From contig JALNZF010000017.1 of NCBI GenBank assembly GCA_023229435.1, positions 4,051 through 68,050 of the forward strand: a stretch of 64,000 nucleotides of DNA. The letters are read 5' to 3'. How positions within the stretch are numbered: position 1 is the first letter of the stretch; each line of letters begins with the position of its first letter. Below are positions 1 to 11,269 of this stretch, piece by piece. Under the pieces are notes generated by a model. It was not told the origin of the DNA. It saw only the letters and a program-made list of their open reading frames with translations, and did not search any database. The position numbers and the translations under genes are program-made. This DNA comes from Nitrospirota bacterium. Its GTDB lineage: Bacteria > Nitrospirota > UBA9217.

Positions 1-3000
1 CATTGCGTATTTTCTTGCACGAAGAGCAGATCGGCAGCATTCCGGCCAGTTTCTTGACGTTGGCAAGCGCTTCCATATGATCAAGAAGGACCTTGTCCCG
101 CTCCACTTCCGCCATTCGCCGTGCGGTAATGTCTTCGATGGCAAGGAGGACCAATTCGGACCCTTCCCGGGCGACCTTTCGCGCATTCAGGAGCATGCTC
201 CTGTGGCCGACGACGGGCGCCTCGTAATCCACCTCCAAGTCGCTGAACACGTCGTTGTCCCGGAGGACAGCCTCAAGCTGCATCCGGAGTTCCGGCGTAT
301 TCCAGATTCCGTCCTGCAGCTCGGGGAAGTATTTGTTCTCTGTTAATTCGCGTGTCATGGCGAAGTTCTTATAGTACGCCCCGTTCGCGGTGACCACGCG
401 CAGGTCTTTGCTCAGTACGACAAGGGGTTCACGTACGGTCTCGACGATCGCTTCGGCATAATCGCGGGCTTCCTTGATGCGCAGCATTCCCTGCTTCAGG
501 TCGTTGATGTCTTCGAAGGTCACGATGGCGCCGTCGATCCTGTTGTCATTGGTCTTGTACGGCCGTATCGTCATGGAGTACCAGCGGTCCTTCGTGTCCT
601 GGACATCTTGTGTCTTGATCGTCAGCGAATCGATCACCTCAAGGATCAGCCGATCAAGGTCCGGCACGTTGATATTGGGCCTGATGTCGGAAATAGGGCG
701 CCCGATATCGCTGGCGATGAGATTCAGCGCCTTTCCCGCGGATGCATTAAAGCGCCTGATCTGCAGTTTATTCCCGATCATCAGGATCGGGATATCGACG
801 CCGCTCAGGACATTTACGAGGTCGTCGTTGCTCTGCGTTATTTCTTCGTTGCGGTTCTGGAGCTCGTCGTTCACGGTGCTCAGTTCTTCGTTGGTGGACT
901 GAAGCTCTTCCTTGGACGTTTCGAGCTCCTCGTTGATGCTCTGCAGTTCTTCGTTGCTGGACTGCACTTCTTCATTGAGCGCCTTGAGTTCCTCGGTGGA
1001 CGCCTCATGTTCCGCAACGATCGACTTCAGATGCTGCTGCGTGGCGACGAGCTCGCGCGTCAGCGGGGCAACCTGGTCCTCCTGAGACCGGCCTTTTGTC
1101 TTTGCCGGGGCTTTCCCCGGCTTTTTCGAGTCTCTCTCCGTCGGCGCGGCACTGTCCTCAAAAATGACCAGAAAAAGGCGCTCCTGGGAATCACGGGTCT
1201 TGAACGCGATCACTTCGATGTTTATCGTGTTGAAGGTGTTGTTATGCCTGACCTTAATTCCTTCTTTCCTGACGGCAATATCTTTTTTTGCGGCCTGGCG
1301 GATAAGCACCCGCAGTTCCATGGCGAGGCTTTCACCCGCCATCTTCATGAGATTGAGGCTTGCTTTGCCGGGCTGGGGTTTCAGATAGGGGCTGATGTTC
1401 CCGCGGAATTGAAGAATATCCATGTCCTCATTCATGACCATTCCCGCGGGACTGTATCTGTTCAGGATGATGCTGTCGGCTTCCTTCTGGATGTCGGTCC
1501 CGCCTGCGGCATGCTCGTCCACCTTTTTCCTCAATTCGGTCATATCTATAAAATGACTCCGTTCCTGGTCTAAGTGCAATATTGTCGATGATGTCTTTTT
1601 GGAATAGATCCTGCTGTTTTTGTCGACCAGGGAAAAAAGGTCCGCAAACTCGCCGATGGACTCGGACCTCCCGAGCATGAGATACCCCGAAGGGTTGAGT
1701 GCATAGTGCATGATCGGGAGCGCCTTTTTCTGCAACACCGGGCCGAAGTAGATCATCAGGTTCCTGCAGCTGATCAGGTCCATCTTTGAGAACGGCGGGT
1801 CCTTGATAAGGTTCTGTCTGGCGAATACGCATTGCTCCCTGATCGACTTGCTGATCTGGTATCCCTGTTCCGTTTTTACAAAAAAACGCCGGATTTGTTC
1901 CGGAGAAACATCCTGCACGATGTTGTCCGGGTAAAAACCCTGGCGGGCCTTTTCGATCGCCGCCTCGTCAATGTCGGATGCGAAGAACTGGATTGGATGG
2001 AATATGCCCCGCTCTTCGCTGAATTCCGAGAAACATATTGCGAGAGAGTACGCCTCCTCTCCAGTCGAGCATCCCGGGACCCATATTCGCAGGGGTGTAT
2101 CGGAGGTTTTGTTCTCAAGAAAGCGCGGGAACACGACTTTCTTCAGCGCAGTGAACGTCTCCGGTTCCCGGAAAAAGGAAGTGACATTGATGAGGATGTC
2201 CTGGTACAGGACCCCGACTTCCGTGGGGTTCTCCTGCAGATAACGAACGTATTGTTCCAGTGCATCTATCTTGTGCAGGAGCATGCGCCGATTGATCCTG
2301 CGCAGTATCGTTGCCTGTTTGTAATACGCAAAATCAACGCCCGTGGCCGTCCTGATCCGCATGAATATTTTGCTCAGATCATCCTCTCCTGCCTGAAGCA
2401 GCGGGCCGGTCTTCATGGCTGTGTGAAGGGCCAGGAAGGGATGGCGGCTGATCCGCGCCAGCTCAGCGGCCATCTTTTCAGGGGGCAGGACGTAATCCAC
2501 AGTGCCGGTCGCAACGGCGCTTTTGGGCATACCGTTGTATTTTGCCGATTCGTCCTGGACCAGGACAATCCCGCCCCCGGCCTTTATCGCCCGGATTCCC
2601 AGAGAACCGTCGGAGCCGGTCCCCGAAAGGATGATACCGACGGCACTCTGCCCCTGGTCCTCGGCAAGAGACCGAAAAAATGAATCAATAGGCATGTGGT
2701 GAACAGGGGATTCGGCGCGCGGCGAGAGACGGAGCACGCCGTGGAAAACAGTCATGAACGCATTGGGCGGGATAACGTAAACATGGTCAGGTTCCACGGT
2801 CATACCGTCCTGCACCTCATGCACCGGCATGGAGGTCGCTTTTGAAAGAAGCTCGGTCAAAATGCTGTCTTTGGCGGGGGCAAGATGTTGAACAAGCACG
2901 AACGCCATGCCCGTATGACGCGGAACATTCTCCAGCAGCTTCGTGAACGCTTCCAGCCCTCCCGCGGAGGCGCCGATCCCGACAATAAGAAACGTTTTCC

Positions 3001-3181
3001 CTTTCGATCGGTCTCGTTCAGCAGGCTGACTCTTTATCGCCGGGCTGGTCAAGAGCTTTGAAGAGGCTTTTGCCGGCCCGGCGCTCTTCCCGCCTTTGCC
3101 GGCGATCGGGTCCTTTTTAAGAGGTAGCGATTTTTTGACTTTCTTCGTTGGAGGCCCTGCCGGTGGTCGCTTTTTAGACAT
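1..3181 (-). CDS. CheB-CheR-PAS fusion sensor protein, 3' end cut by window
   Basis: The frame is open from an ATG at 3181 to the window edge, about 1060 codons, with no stop. In order it shows a basic Lys/Pro-rich N-terminus, a CheB methylesterase domain (GIGASAGGLEAF, VQHLAP, SGTGSDG), a CheR methyltransferase domain (RRINRRM, WVPGCSTGEEAYS, ASDIDEAAIEKAR, MDLISCRNLMIYF), a coiled coil of repeated 'NEELQS'-type heptads, and two PAS domains. It ends with the start of a Cys motif, LPICSSCKKIR, which also closes the protein at 24881-25894. Such fusions modify chemoreceptor-like targets or act as PAS sensors. Neither a kinase domain nor the C-terminus is visible, because the gene runs off the window. 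The antisense open frame at 608-1573 is a shadow. Confidence 0.93.
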   Translation of the reverse strand, partial: MSKKRPPAGPPTKKVKKSLPLKKDPIAGKGGKSAGPAKASSKLLTSPAIKSQPAERDRSKGKTFLIVGIGASAGGLEAFTKLLENVPRHTGMAFVLVQHLAPAKDSILTELLSKATSMPVHEVQDGMTVEPDHVYVIPPNAFMTVFHGVLRLSPRAESPVHHMPIDSFFRSLAEDQGQSAVGIILSGTGSDGSLGIRAIKAGGGIVLVQDESAKYNGMPKSAVATGTVDYVLPPEKMAAELARISRHPFLALHTAMKTGPLLQAGEDDLSKIFMRIRTATGVDFAYYKQATILRRINRRMLLHKIDALEQYVRYLQENPTEVGVLYQDILINVTSFFREPETFTALKKVVFPRFLENKTSDTPLRIWVPGCSTGEEAYSLAICFSEFSEERGIFHPIQFFASDIDEAAIEKARQGFYPDNIVQDVSPEQIRRFFVKTEQGYQISKSIREQCVFARQNLIKDPPFSKMDLISCRNLMIYFGPVLQKKALPIMHYALNPSGYLMLGRSESIGEFADLFSLVDKNSRIYSKKTSSTILHLDQERSHFIDMTELRKKVDEHAAGGTDIQKEADSIILNRYSPAGMVMNEDMDILQFRGNISPYLKPQPGKASLNLMKMAGESLAMELRVLIRQAAKKDIAVRKEGIKVRHNNTFNTINIEVIAFKTRDSQERLFLVIFEDSAAPTERDSKKPGKAPAKTKGRSQEDQVAPLTRELVATQQHLKSIVAEHEASTEELKALNEEVQSSNEELQSINEELETSKEELQSTNEELSTVNDELQNRNEEITQSNDDLVNVLSGVDIPILMIGNKLQIRRFNASAGKALNLIASDIGRPISDIRPNINVPDLDRLILEVIDSLTIKTQDVQDTKDRWYSMTIRPYKTNDNRIDGAIVTFEDINDLKQGMLRIKEARDYAEAIVETVREPLVVLSKDLRVVTANGAYYKNFAMTRELTENKYFPELQDGIWNTPELRMQLEAVLRDNDVFSDLEVDYEAPVVGHRSMLLNARKVAREGSELVLLAIEDITARRMAEVERDKVLLDHMEALANVKKLAGMLPICSSCKKIRN

Positions 3182-3606
3182 GTATTCTCCCGATGTCATG
3201 TATCATTCGTTAAAAAGTTGATGGACTCGCAATAAGTCGAATTAAACCGCTGAGATGCAGAGAAAATCCTCAGTATTTTTGTAACTGTTCAGTATATCTG
3301 AACCAGAAGCGCGTTACACCGAAGAAAAACCTTTTATCCGCAGATTTCGCAGATGGACAAAGATTTTAAAACACAATTCAGGTTTGTTTAAATCTGTGAA
3401 ATCTGCGTAATCTGCGGATACTATTTTGACCTGAGTAGTTACATTGTTTTTTAATACGCATTTCTCCGCGTCTCCGCAGTAGATTATTACTTTTTACTCG
3501 CTCATCAAGTTGAAGATTCAGCATTCTATCATATTGAGTGCTCTCTATATAGAAAAAAGAGGTCTCCTTCTCGCGGGGAGAAACCGAATATAATACATTA
3601 TACTTA
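3182..3606. other. Gene-free spacer with dispersed repeat
   Basis: This spacer lies between the CheB-CheR fusion and the AsmA-like gene. No frame has a convincing start or ribosome site. A minus-strand open frame at 3378-3677 is built largely from repeat DNA and is not credible. The repeat copy at 3296-3435 is listed separately. Confidence 0.6.
3296..3435. repeat. Dispersed repeat R2, copy a (inverted arms)
   Basis: The copy contains TTATCCGCAGATT near its left end and AATCTGCGTAATCTGCGGATA near its right end, so the arms are inverted. The same sequence, including the flank beginning ATCTGAACC and the tail ending TATTTTGAYCTG, recurs at 32677-32815. Confidence 0.8.
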
Positions 3607-5043
3607 TTACTCCGGATGAGCAACCGAACCTGAGTAAAACACCTCGCACTTTTTACCCTGAATGAATTGGCTCGCATCCTCCAGCGCGTTCGACACGGAT
3701 CCCGTAAGTGACCTAAAGACGTTTACCTTCTCGATCTGCGGTTTACGGAACGGCCCGCGCACCTTCTGGCTGTAAACAGCGCACCCCCGTTTATCGATGG
3801 CCGCCACGGTCACGTCGACAAATTGGTTGTCGTTGAAGTTCAATCCGCCCTTCATGGCGATCCGGTATTTTTTTGAGGCAAGGGCCACGTCCGTCGCCAC
3901 GACAATGCCGTTATTTACTTTCCAGATCGATACGAGCTTTTTGATGCTCCCTTGTCCGCCCCGCGACTCTTCGTACAGGCTTCCAAAATTGTAGCTCTTG
4001 GTAAGCACCGGCCCAAAGGGGCCCACGAGAAAGTACGCCCCGACATCCACGAGGTTGAAGTTCTGGCTTCGTTTGTACTTGGGGATGAGGACATCGATAT
4101 CGACGCCGATGAGCGTAAGGTCCTCCCCGTTCAAGGAAAGGCCGCCGTTCAGGGATCGCTTCACCTCATCCATATTTTTTCCCGCAGCCTTCAGGTCCGC
4201 GGAAAAGTTGACCGTCCCTTCCATGCTTTTCCGGGGGGCTTCCCCGGTCGAGAATGCCTGAATTACCTCCTCGATCCTGAACCGGTTAAGAGCAGCGATG
4301 AGCCGGTAATGAGGCGACGACTTTGTCACATCCACATGAACGCTCCCCTTCCCCTTCCCGCCGATTAGATTCATGCTGACCGGGTTTACCTCGAATATTC
4401 CGTTTTCCCCTGTTGTCCTCATCACGAGGTTTGTCAGGGTGAGCTTGTTGATCGTGAGCGTCTTGCACCTGAGGTCCCCGTCGAATGAGATGTTCTTGAA
4501 TGGTCCGCCGACGGCCTTCCCCCGGTAAAAAAGGTTTTGTATGGCCCCCTCGAAGTTGTCCGCCTTGATCTTCCCGCCGGAGCTTTCATCGGTATAAATA
4601 AGCTTCCCCTCGGCAATGGATATCTTTTCCACGGCAAGGGGCCTACCCGACGGCGCGCGGCCGGACTTTTCAAAATTGAACGTCCCGTTTTTGTACCGGA
4701 CCAGGGAGAGGACCGGCTTGATAAGCCTGACCCGGTTTATCCGGACTTCGCGCCTCGTAAGCGCAATGAACTTCAGCCCGATCTTCATCTTCTCAACCGT
4801 AACGACATCCGTTCCCTTGTTCCGCACACTGATGTCCCTCAGCGATATGCCGATGCCCGGAAAGAGCGCGATGCCCAGCCTGCCCTTGATCCGCACCTCC
4901 ATTCCCATTGCATCCGACGCGGCTGCCTCGATCTGCGGTTTAAAGGCCTGGATATTGAGCAGGATCGCGATAATGCCGGCAACGACGACAAGAACGAGCA
5001 CGCCCGTTGTTATGAAGATAATTTTATTTCTCTTGAGCGTCAT
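3607..5043 (-). CDS. AsmA-family inner-membrane-anchored envelope protein
   Basis: The 478-aa protein has one N-terminal membrane anchor (about residues 9-28) followed by a long beta-rich periplasmic body. The start is the ATG at 5043, preceded by AAGGGGAAGC. The opening after the anchor (FKPQIEAAASDAMGMEVRIKG) and the phrase LFPGIGISLRDISVRN are typical of AsmA proteins, which are related to lipid-bridge proteins and affect outer-membrane assembly and lipid transport. It is the last gene of the 10.7-3.6 kb minus-strand run, 30 bp after the DUF302 gene, and may be cotranscribed with the copper-handling genes. Its link to copper is only positional. Confidence 0.85.
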   Translation of the reverse strand: MTLKRNKIIFITTGVLVLVVVAGIIAILLNIQAFKPQIEAAASDAMGMEVRIKGRLGIALFPGIGISLRDISVRNKGTDVVTVEKMKIGLKFIALTRREVRINRVRLIKPVLSLVRYKNGTFNFEKSGRAPSGRPLAVEKISIAEGKLIYTDESSGGKIKADNFEGAIQNLFYRGKAVGGPFKNISFDGDLRCKTLTINKLTLTNLVMRTTGENGIFEVNPVSMNLIGGKGKGSVHVDVTKSSPHYRLIAALNRFRIEEVIQAFSTGEAPRKSMEGTVNFSADLKAAGKNMDEVKRSLNGGLSLNGEDLTLIGVDIDVLIPKYKRSQNFNLVDVGAYFLVGPFGPVLTKSYNFGSLYEESRGGQGSIKKLVSIWKVNNGIVVATDVALASKKYRIAMKGGLNFNDNQFVDVTVAAIDKRGCAVYSQKVRGPFRKPQIEKVNVFRSLTGSVSNALEDASQFIQGKKCEVFYSGSVAHPE

Positions 5044-5073
5044 GCTTCCCCTTCTCGCGTGTCAGGTCACTGA

Positions 5074-5460
5074 CTATGCTCTATCGATAACTTTTTTCAG
5101 CTTACTGCTGATTTCGGCGGCAATCGCCTTTAACGCGGGATTTTCCACGGCCTGCATGGAAGCCAGAGGGTTGATGGCCGTGACCTCGACCTTCCCATCT
5201 GAAATCTCCTGCACAATCACGTTGCAGGGAAGCATGGTGCCGATCTTATCCTCTGCCTGCAACGCCTTGTATGCAAAAGGCGGATTGCAAGCGCCGAGAA
5301 TCCGGTAGTTTCTGAATTCAACATCGAGTTTCTTCTTCAACGTTGCCTTCACGTCTATGTCGGTCAGGATGCCGAAACCTTCCTTTTTCAGTTCTTCCGT
5401 CACTCCGGCGATCGCTTTATCAAAGGACAGATTCAATGTCTTACTGAAATAATAGCTCAT
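5074..5460 (-). CDS. DUF302 domain protein
   Basis: This is a 128-aa protein with no signal peptide. The pattern TLNLSFDKAIAGVTEELKKE, then FGILTDIDVKATLKKKL, ILGACNPPFAYKAL and LPCNVIVQE is characteristic of DUF302, whose biochemical role is unsettled. AGGAGGAGGTTGTT precedes the ATG. It sits 19 bp downstream of a methionine-rich periplasmic protein gene in the copper-handling run. DUF302 proteins often occur beside metal or redox stress genes, so a role in that response is plausible but unproven. Cys residues are in ACNPP and LPCNV. Confidence 0.88.
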   Translation of the reverse strand: MSYYFSKTLNLSFDKAIAGVTEELKKEGFGILTDIDVKATLKKKLDVEFRNYRILGACNPPFAYKALQAEDKIGTMLPCNVIVQEISDGKVEVTAINPLASMQAVENPALKAIAAEISSKLKKVIDRA

Positions 5461-5479
5461 AACAACCTCCTCCTGTCAG

Positions 5480-5848
5480 CTAATGTTTATGCGGATCGGT
5501 CTTGGAGGGCTCCGCTGACTGCGGATCATCCATGCACTTCATATCCATAGGCATCGACATTTTCTTCTGCATCTTTTCTTTCATCTGTGCCATATCCTTC
5601 ATCATCTCCTTTTTCTCGGAATGATTAGGCCCCTTCATCATCTTTTCCTGCATGGTCATCATGTCCATCATCATCTGCATCATTTCCTTCTTTTCATCCA
5701 TCATTTGTTTCATCATCGGCTGGCATTTCTCCATCATCTGCTTCATCTCATCCTTCTGCTCACCCTTCATGCCGCTGTCCGTCTGGGCAAACCCGTAGGT
5801 TGCGGCCAACATCAGAACCACCAGGCTTATTGTCACTATCTTTTTCAT
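5480..5848 (-). CDS. Methionine-rich periplasmic protein (short paralogue)
   Basis: The 122-aa protein has a signal peptide ending about TYGFAQ, then a highly charged helix with about 30 Met residues, often as MM or MMM, and a His-containing tail (TDPHKH). It closely matches the 198-aa protein at 10103-10699 but lacks GNGMMKK and a roughly 60-residue segment before the shared end AEPSKTDPHKH. Upstream GAAGGAGAAATACA is identical to that of the paralogue. Met-rich periplasmic proteins commonly bind Cu(I) or Ag(I). The neighbouring copper ATPase supports this, but no named family was recognised. Confidence 0.85.
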   Translation of the reverse strand: MKKIVTISLVVLMLAATYGFAQTDSGMKGEQKDEMKQMMEKCQPMMKQMMDEKKEMMQMMMDMMTMQEKMMKGPNHSEKKEMMKDMAQMKEKMQKKMSMPMDMKCMDDPQSAEPSKTDPHKH

Positions 5849-5886
5849 TGTATTTCTCCTTCGGGAGTAGGCTGAGGAGATTTAAA

Positions 5887-6717
5887 CTAAAACCATCTTA
5901 CGATGCCGAAATCCATTCCGAAGTCCGGACCGCCGTTGTTCAGGCCCTTGAAGGCGCTGCCCCTGATGGCGTAATCGACGCTCAGGACATGAAAAAAACC
6001 GACACTGACCTCTTGGGGATTTTCTGCTCCGGGGACCATTGCCCTTCGACCCTCAAAGGAGGCTGCGATGTTCGTTCTGCCGAAGATTCTCGATATTCCG
6101 ACCCCATAAAGATAGATGTCATTGTAGTTGATAGCAGCGGGGTCTCCGATTTTTATGTACCCGCCCGTGAGCGAAAGCTTGAAGTTCTCTATCCGTTGAT
6201 GCATACCGAGGAAAGCGCCGTAATCGGTTTCTCCAGTACCCAGACCCTTGGTATCGTCGGCAGTCGGCAGTTTAAGAGCCATCGTCCCATTGAGAGAGAA
6301 ACCAATGGAACCTTCAGGAATGAACACCGCTCCGCCGCGCAGAATGACGTCCCCTATGCCGCTCTCGCTCAGGCTTTGTCCGCTGGCCTTGTTCGTGAGC
6401 GACAGATACGGCACGGTAACGCTGACATCGTATCTCGGCGCGACATACCCGATGGTCGAGGAGAGATAATACAAACTGGATGTCGTCGGGGTGCCGAAAT
6501 CGCCCGTTTTGTAACCGCCGCCAAGGTCGAGATAACCGCGGCCCGTATCAGCCGAAGCAGCCGACGGGACCGCAAATGCGCTTAACAAAACTATAAGCAG
6601 GACGTGAACAGCCAAGTAGAGAAAGTAGCGGAGACCGGGGCTCATATTCCATTCCATTTTTTGAAAGCTCGTATTTGCTGCGCCCATAATAAAGCTGTTA
6701 TTCACGCCTTGCTTCAT
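5887..6717 (-). CDS. Outer-membrane beta-barrel protein of unknown substrate
   Basis: The product is up to 276 aa. A hydrophobic signal segment lies at about residues 28-55 (ending near SAASADT), then alternating beta strands such as GYLDLGGGYKTGDFG and YDVSVTVPYLSLTN, and a terminal aromatic pair (IVRWF) as in outer-membrane barrels. The ATG at 6717 follows the stop of the upstream Met-rich gene by one base and has GGGGAG nearby, suggesting coupled translation. An internal ATG before SPGLRYF would give a more standard signal peptide. It resembles the generic 'transporter / MetA-pathway phenol' barrels. In this operon it may pass or sense metal at the outer membrane, which is inference. Confidence 0.75.
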   Translation of the reverse strand: MKQGVNNSFIMGAANTSFQKMEWNMSPGLRYFLYLAVHVLLIVLLSAFAVPSAASADTGRGYLDLGGGYKTGDFGTPTTSSLYYLSSTIGYVAPRYDVSVTVPYLSLTNKASGQSLSESGIGDVILRGGAVFIPEGSIGFSLNGTMALKLPTADDTKGLGTGETDYGAFLGMHQRIENFKLSLTGGYIKIGDPAAINYNDIYLYGVGISRIFGRTNIAASFEGRRAMVPGAENPQEVSVGFFHVLSVDYAIRGSAFKGLNNGGPDFGMDFGIVRWF

Positions 6718-6718
6718 G

Positions 6719-7162
6719 TTATTTACTCCCCTTCTGCATGCCGTCTATCATCTGGTTCATGGTCTTCATCCGCTCCTGCATTGTTTTCATCATGGCGGGG
6801 TCCATGGTTCCCTTGCCCATCTGTTCGGACATCTCTTTCATGGTTGCGGACATATCATTCATCACCTTCGACATGTCCTGCATTTTGGAATGGTCCATGC
6901 CCTGTTTCTGCTCCATGGTCCCGGACATCTTCTCCATCATGTCGTTCATTCGGCTCATCATGCCCGACATGTCGCGCATCATCTGCTGATTCATCATTTG
7001 ATTGCTCATCATCTGCGAGGACTGCTGGGAGCCCATCATGCCCTGCCCCTGCTGACCTTGCTGCCCCTGGCCGCTTCCCATTCCTCCTCCGCCCATCTGC
7101 GCAAATGCCGTTGCTGTTGCAAAACCAATTACCATCGCAGCCACTGCCAGAATCTTTTTCAT
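6719..7162 (-). CDS. Methionine- and glutamine-rich periplasmic protein
   Basis: The 147-aa protein has a clear signal peptide (about residues 1-21, ending AFAQ). A Gly/Gln/Met stretch with repeated GQQGQQGQG-like units follows, then a Met-studded helix. Roughly 36 Met residues occur, many as MM or MxxM. AAGGAGGAAGCAATC precedes the ATG. It is distinct from the two KGEQKDEMKQMM paralogues on either side but shares their composition. It lies between the cytochrome c gene and the barrel gene. Cu(I)/Ag(I) buffering in the periplasm is the best guess. Confidence 0.83.
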   Translation of the reverse strand: MKKILAVAAMVIGFATATAFAQMGGGGMGSGQGQQGQQGQGMMGSQQSSQMMSNQMMNQQMMRDMSGMMSRMNDMMEKMSGTMEQKQGMDHSKMQDMSKVMNDMSATMKEMSEQMGKGTMDPAMMKTMQERMKTMNQMIDGMQKGSK

Positions 7163-7231
7163 GATTGCTTCCTCCTTTTTAGTGTGAAAACATGCACTTA
7201 GTATAGCGCTTTTCTTCCTGCATTACTCTTT

Positions 7232-7611
7232 TCATTTCTTTTTTTGCAAACTTGTAACGTAATTAACGAGATGCCATCGCATCTCGTCAGACAGTTCCTT
7301 TCCAAAGCCTCTCATGGCTGTTCCCGCGACGCCGTCGGTAATTACATGGAACATCTCGCCGTCAGTGCTGCCGTGAATCCGAGCCGGGACTGACAGGCCA
7401 GGGCCTATGCCCCCTTTTCCGGCTTCTCCATGACAGGCTATGCAATTCTTCTCATAGAGCTTTCTGCCCTGGACGATAGACGTTTCAGTCTTTGCAATGG
7501 GATTTTTTATCATTGCGTATTCCGTGTGCCTATGCTGTTGTTTGTGGTGTTCTTCTTGAGCAAACCCATCAAGAGGAATGAGCATTATAATAATCAGGAG
7601 TGCGGTCCTTC

Positions 7612-7615
<4 letters not shown>
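7232..7615 (-). CDS. Small periplasmic c-type cytochrome
   Basis: The 127-aa protein has a signal peptide ending DGFAQ, a His-rich mature N-terminus (EEHHKQQHRH), one haem-binding CIACH at about residues 58-62 and a likely distal Met ligand near AMRGFG (about 101). This is a class I, cytochrome cbb3-subunit-III-like fold. Its ATG overlaps the TGA of the CopA gene by four bases (ATGA), so the two are almost certainly translationally coupled. A role in Cu(I) oxidation or electron disposal coupled to copper export is possible. The His-rich leader also suggests metal binding. Confidence 0.9.
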
Positions 7616-10008
<2,393 letters not shown>

Positions 10009-10102
10009 CTATTCCTCCCGTGCGAGAGACATCAGTCCTTCAAAATAGTCATTGATCTTTTCCCGGAGACCCGGCATCAATGCCCATGCTGGTCTTCCTT
10101 TT

Positions 10103-10699
10103 CTAATGTTTATGCGGATCAGTCTTGGAGGGCTCCGCTTTTTTCGGTTCTTTGCCCGTAACTTCTTTCGACTGTGGCCCGCTCATATCAGGACCCGTTC
10201 CTGCAATACATCCATATGCCTTTTTCATCTGATCCATCATCTCCATCTGGGACGCCTCGGTTGCTGTCTTGGGGTCTTTCATGTGCACCTCGTGAAGGTC
10301 TATTGCTTTTTTGAGCCACTGCTCGGCACACACAAGTTTCGATTGCGAATCATCCATCCCCGGCATATCCATAGGCATCGACATCATCTTCTGCATTTTT
10401 TCTTTCATCTGTGACATGTCCTTCATCATCCGCTTTTTCTCGGCACTGCTCGGCCCCTTCATCATTGTTTCCTGCATGGTCATCATGTCCATCATCATCT
10501 GCATCATGTCCTTCTTTTCATCCATCATCTTTTTCATCATGCCGTTGCCCATCATTTGCTTCATCATCGGCTGGCATTTCTCCATCATCTGCTTCATCTC
10601 ATCCTTCTGCTCACCCTTCATACCGCCGTCCGTCTGGGCATAGCCCTGGGTTGCGGCCGCCATCAGAACCACCAAACTTATTGCCAATATCTTTTTCAT
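10103..10699 (-). CDS. Methionine-rich periplasmic protein (long paralogue)
   Basis: The start is the internal ATG at 10699 (MKKILAISL), preceded by GAAGGAGAAATACA, rather than the longer open frame to 10756. The 198-aa product has a signal peptide ending QGYAQ and about 41 Met residues in MM and MMM runs. Two Cys lie in its C-terminal part (LVCAEQW and YGCIAG), and it ends TDPHKH. It is the probable first gene of the copper operon, 94 bp upstream of copA. The 5480-5848 protein is a shortened duplicate lacking the Cys-bearing segment. A periplasmic Cu(I)-binding role is inferred from composition and context. Confidence 0.85.
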   Translation of the reverse strand: MKKILAISLVVLMAAATQGYAQTDGGMKGEQKDEMKQMMEKCQPMMKQMMGNGMMKKMMDEKKDMMQMMMDMMTMQETMMKGPSSAEKKRMMKDMSQMKEKMQKMMSMPMDMPGMDDSQSKLVCAEQWLKKAIDLHEVHMKDPKTATEASQMEMMDQMKKAYGCIAGTGPDMSGPQSKEVTGKEPKKAEPSKTDPHKH

Positions 10700-10780
10700 T
10701 GTATTTCTCCTTCGCCTTAAAATTTTTACTTGCGCCACCGATACAACCCTTCGCACAAAACCGTTCTCTTAATTCATCAT

Positions 10781-11269
10781 TCATTTCCCTTCCGGCTTCT
10801 CTCTTTGATACAGCACCCGTCCCGATACCCAGAATGCCCATAACCCTGTCATGCTTAATTGAAGCAGGGGCGACAGCCCCAACCCGAAGAACGTCGGCAT
10901 GAGCCGGTTATAGCTCCATGCCCTCGTCACAAAAACTTTTTGATACTCTATGGCAGCAGCCAGCAGAAACCCTGCAAGCAAAACAGTGTATATCTGCTTC
11001 CCGTTCATCTCCCGAATCCAAGCCGCATCCCTCCACACAGCAGCCACTAAAAGGTAAATCCCCAGGATAAGGAATCCGTCGATAAGTGAAACATAACCGA
11101 CCATGGCCACATATTTCTTTGCATTAAAATCATGAGCTTCATAAAGGTATACGGCATGGAATGATTCCCAGATAAAATTCACCATGAATGCGCTAATGAA
11201 GATCATAAGAAAAACCCGGCAAAGCTCTCCAATTTGCTTTAAATTCATTCTGAACTTCCCTGTCATCAT
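10781..11269 (-). CDS. Small integral membrane protein, unrecognised family
   Basis: The start at 11269 gives 162 aa. Its ATG overlaps the TGA of the upstream DUF1566 gene (ATGA), with GGAGG just before it. A longer frame to 11467 lies wholly inside the upstream gene and is unlikely. Four hydrophobic segments are visible (around FLMIFISAFMVNFIW, MVGYVSLIDGFLILGIYLL, VLLAGFLLAA and LSMTGLWAFWVSG), with conserved-looking WESFHAVYLYEAHDF between the first two. I do not recognise the family. Tight coupling to the DUF1566 gene suggests that the two products act together. Confidence 0.7.
   Translation of the reverse strand: MMTGKFRMNLKQIGELCRVFLMIFISAFMVNFIWESFHAVYLYEAHDFNAKKYVAMVGYVSLIDGFLILGIYLLVAAVWRDAAWIREMNGKQIYTVLLAGFLLAAAIEYQKVFVTRAWSYNRLMPTFFGLGLSPLLQLSMTGLWAFWVSGRVLYQREKPEGK

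Noticed and set aside
608..1573. 321-codon plus-strand open frame
   Set aside because: It is exactly antisense to the CheR and PAS part of the minus-strand fusion, with no ribosome site or recognisable domains.
3378..3677. 99-codon minus-strand frame
   Set aside because: Largely made of repeat R2 and unrelated bases and overlapping the AsmA gene end; it has no ribosome site.
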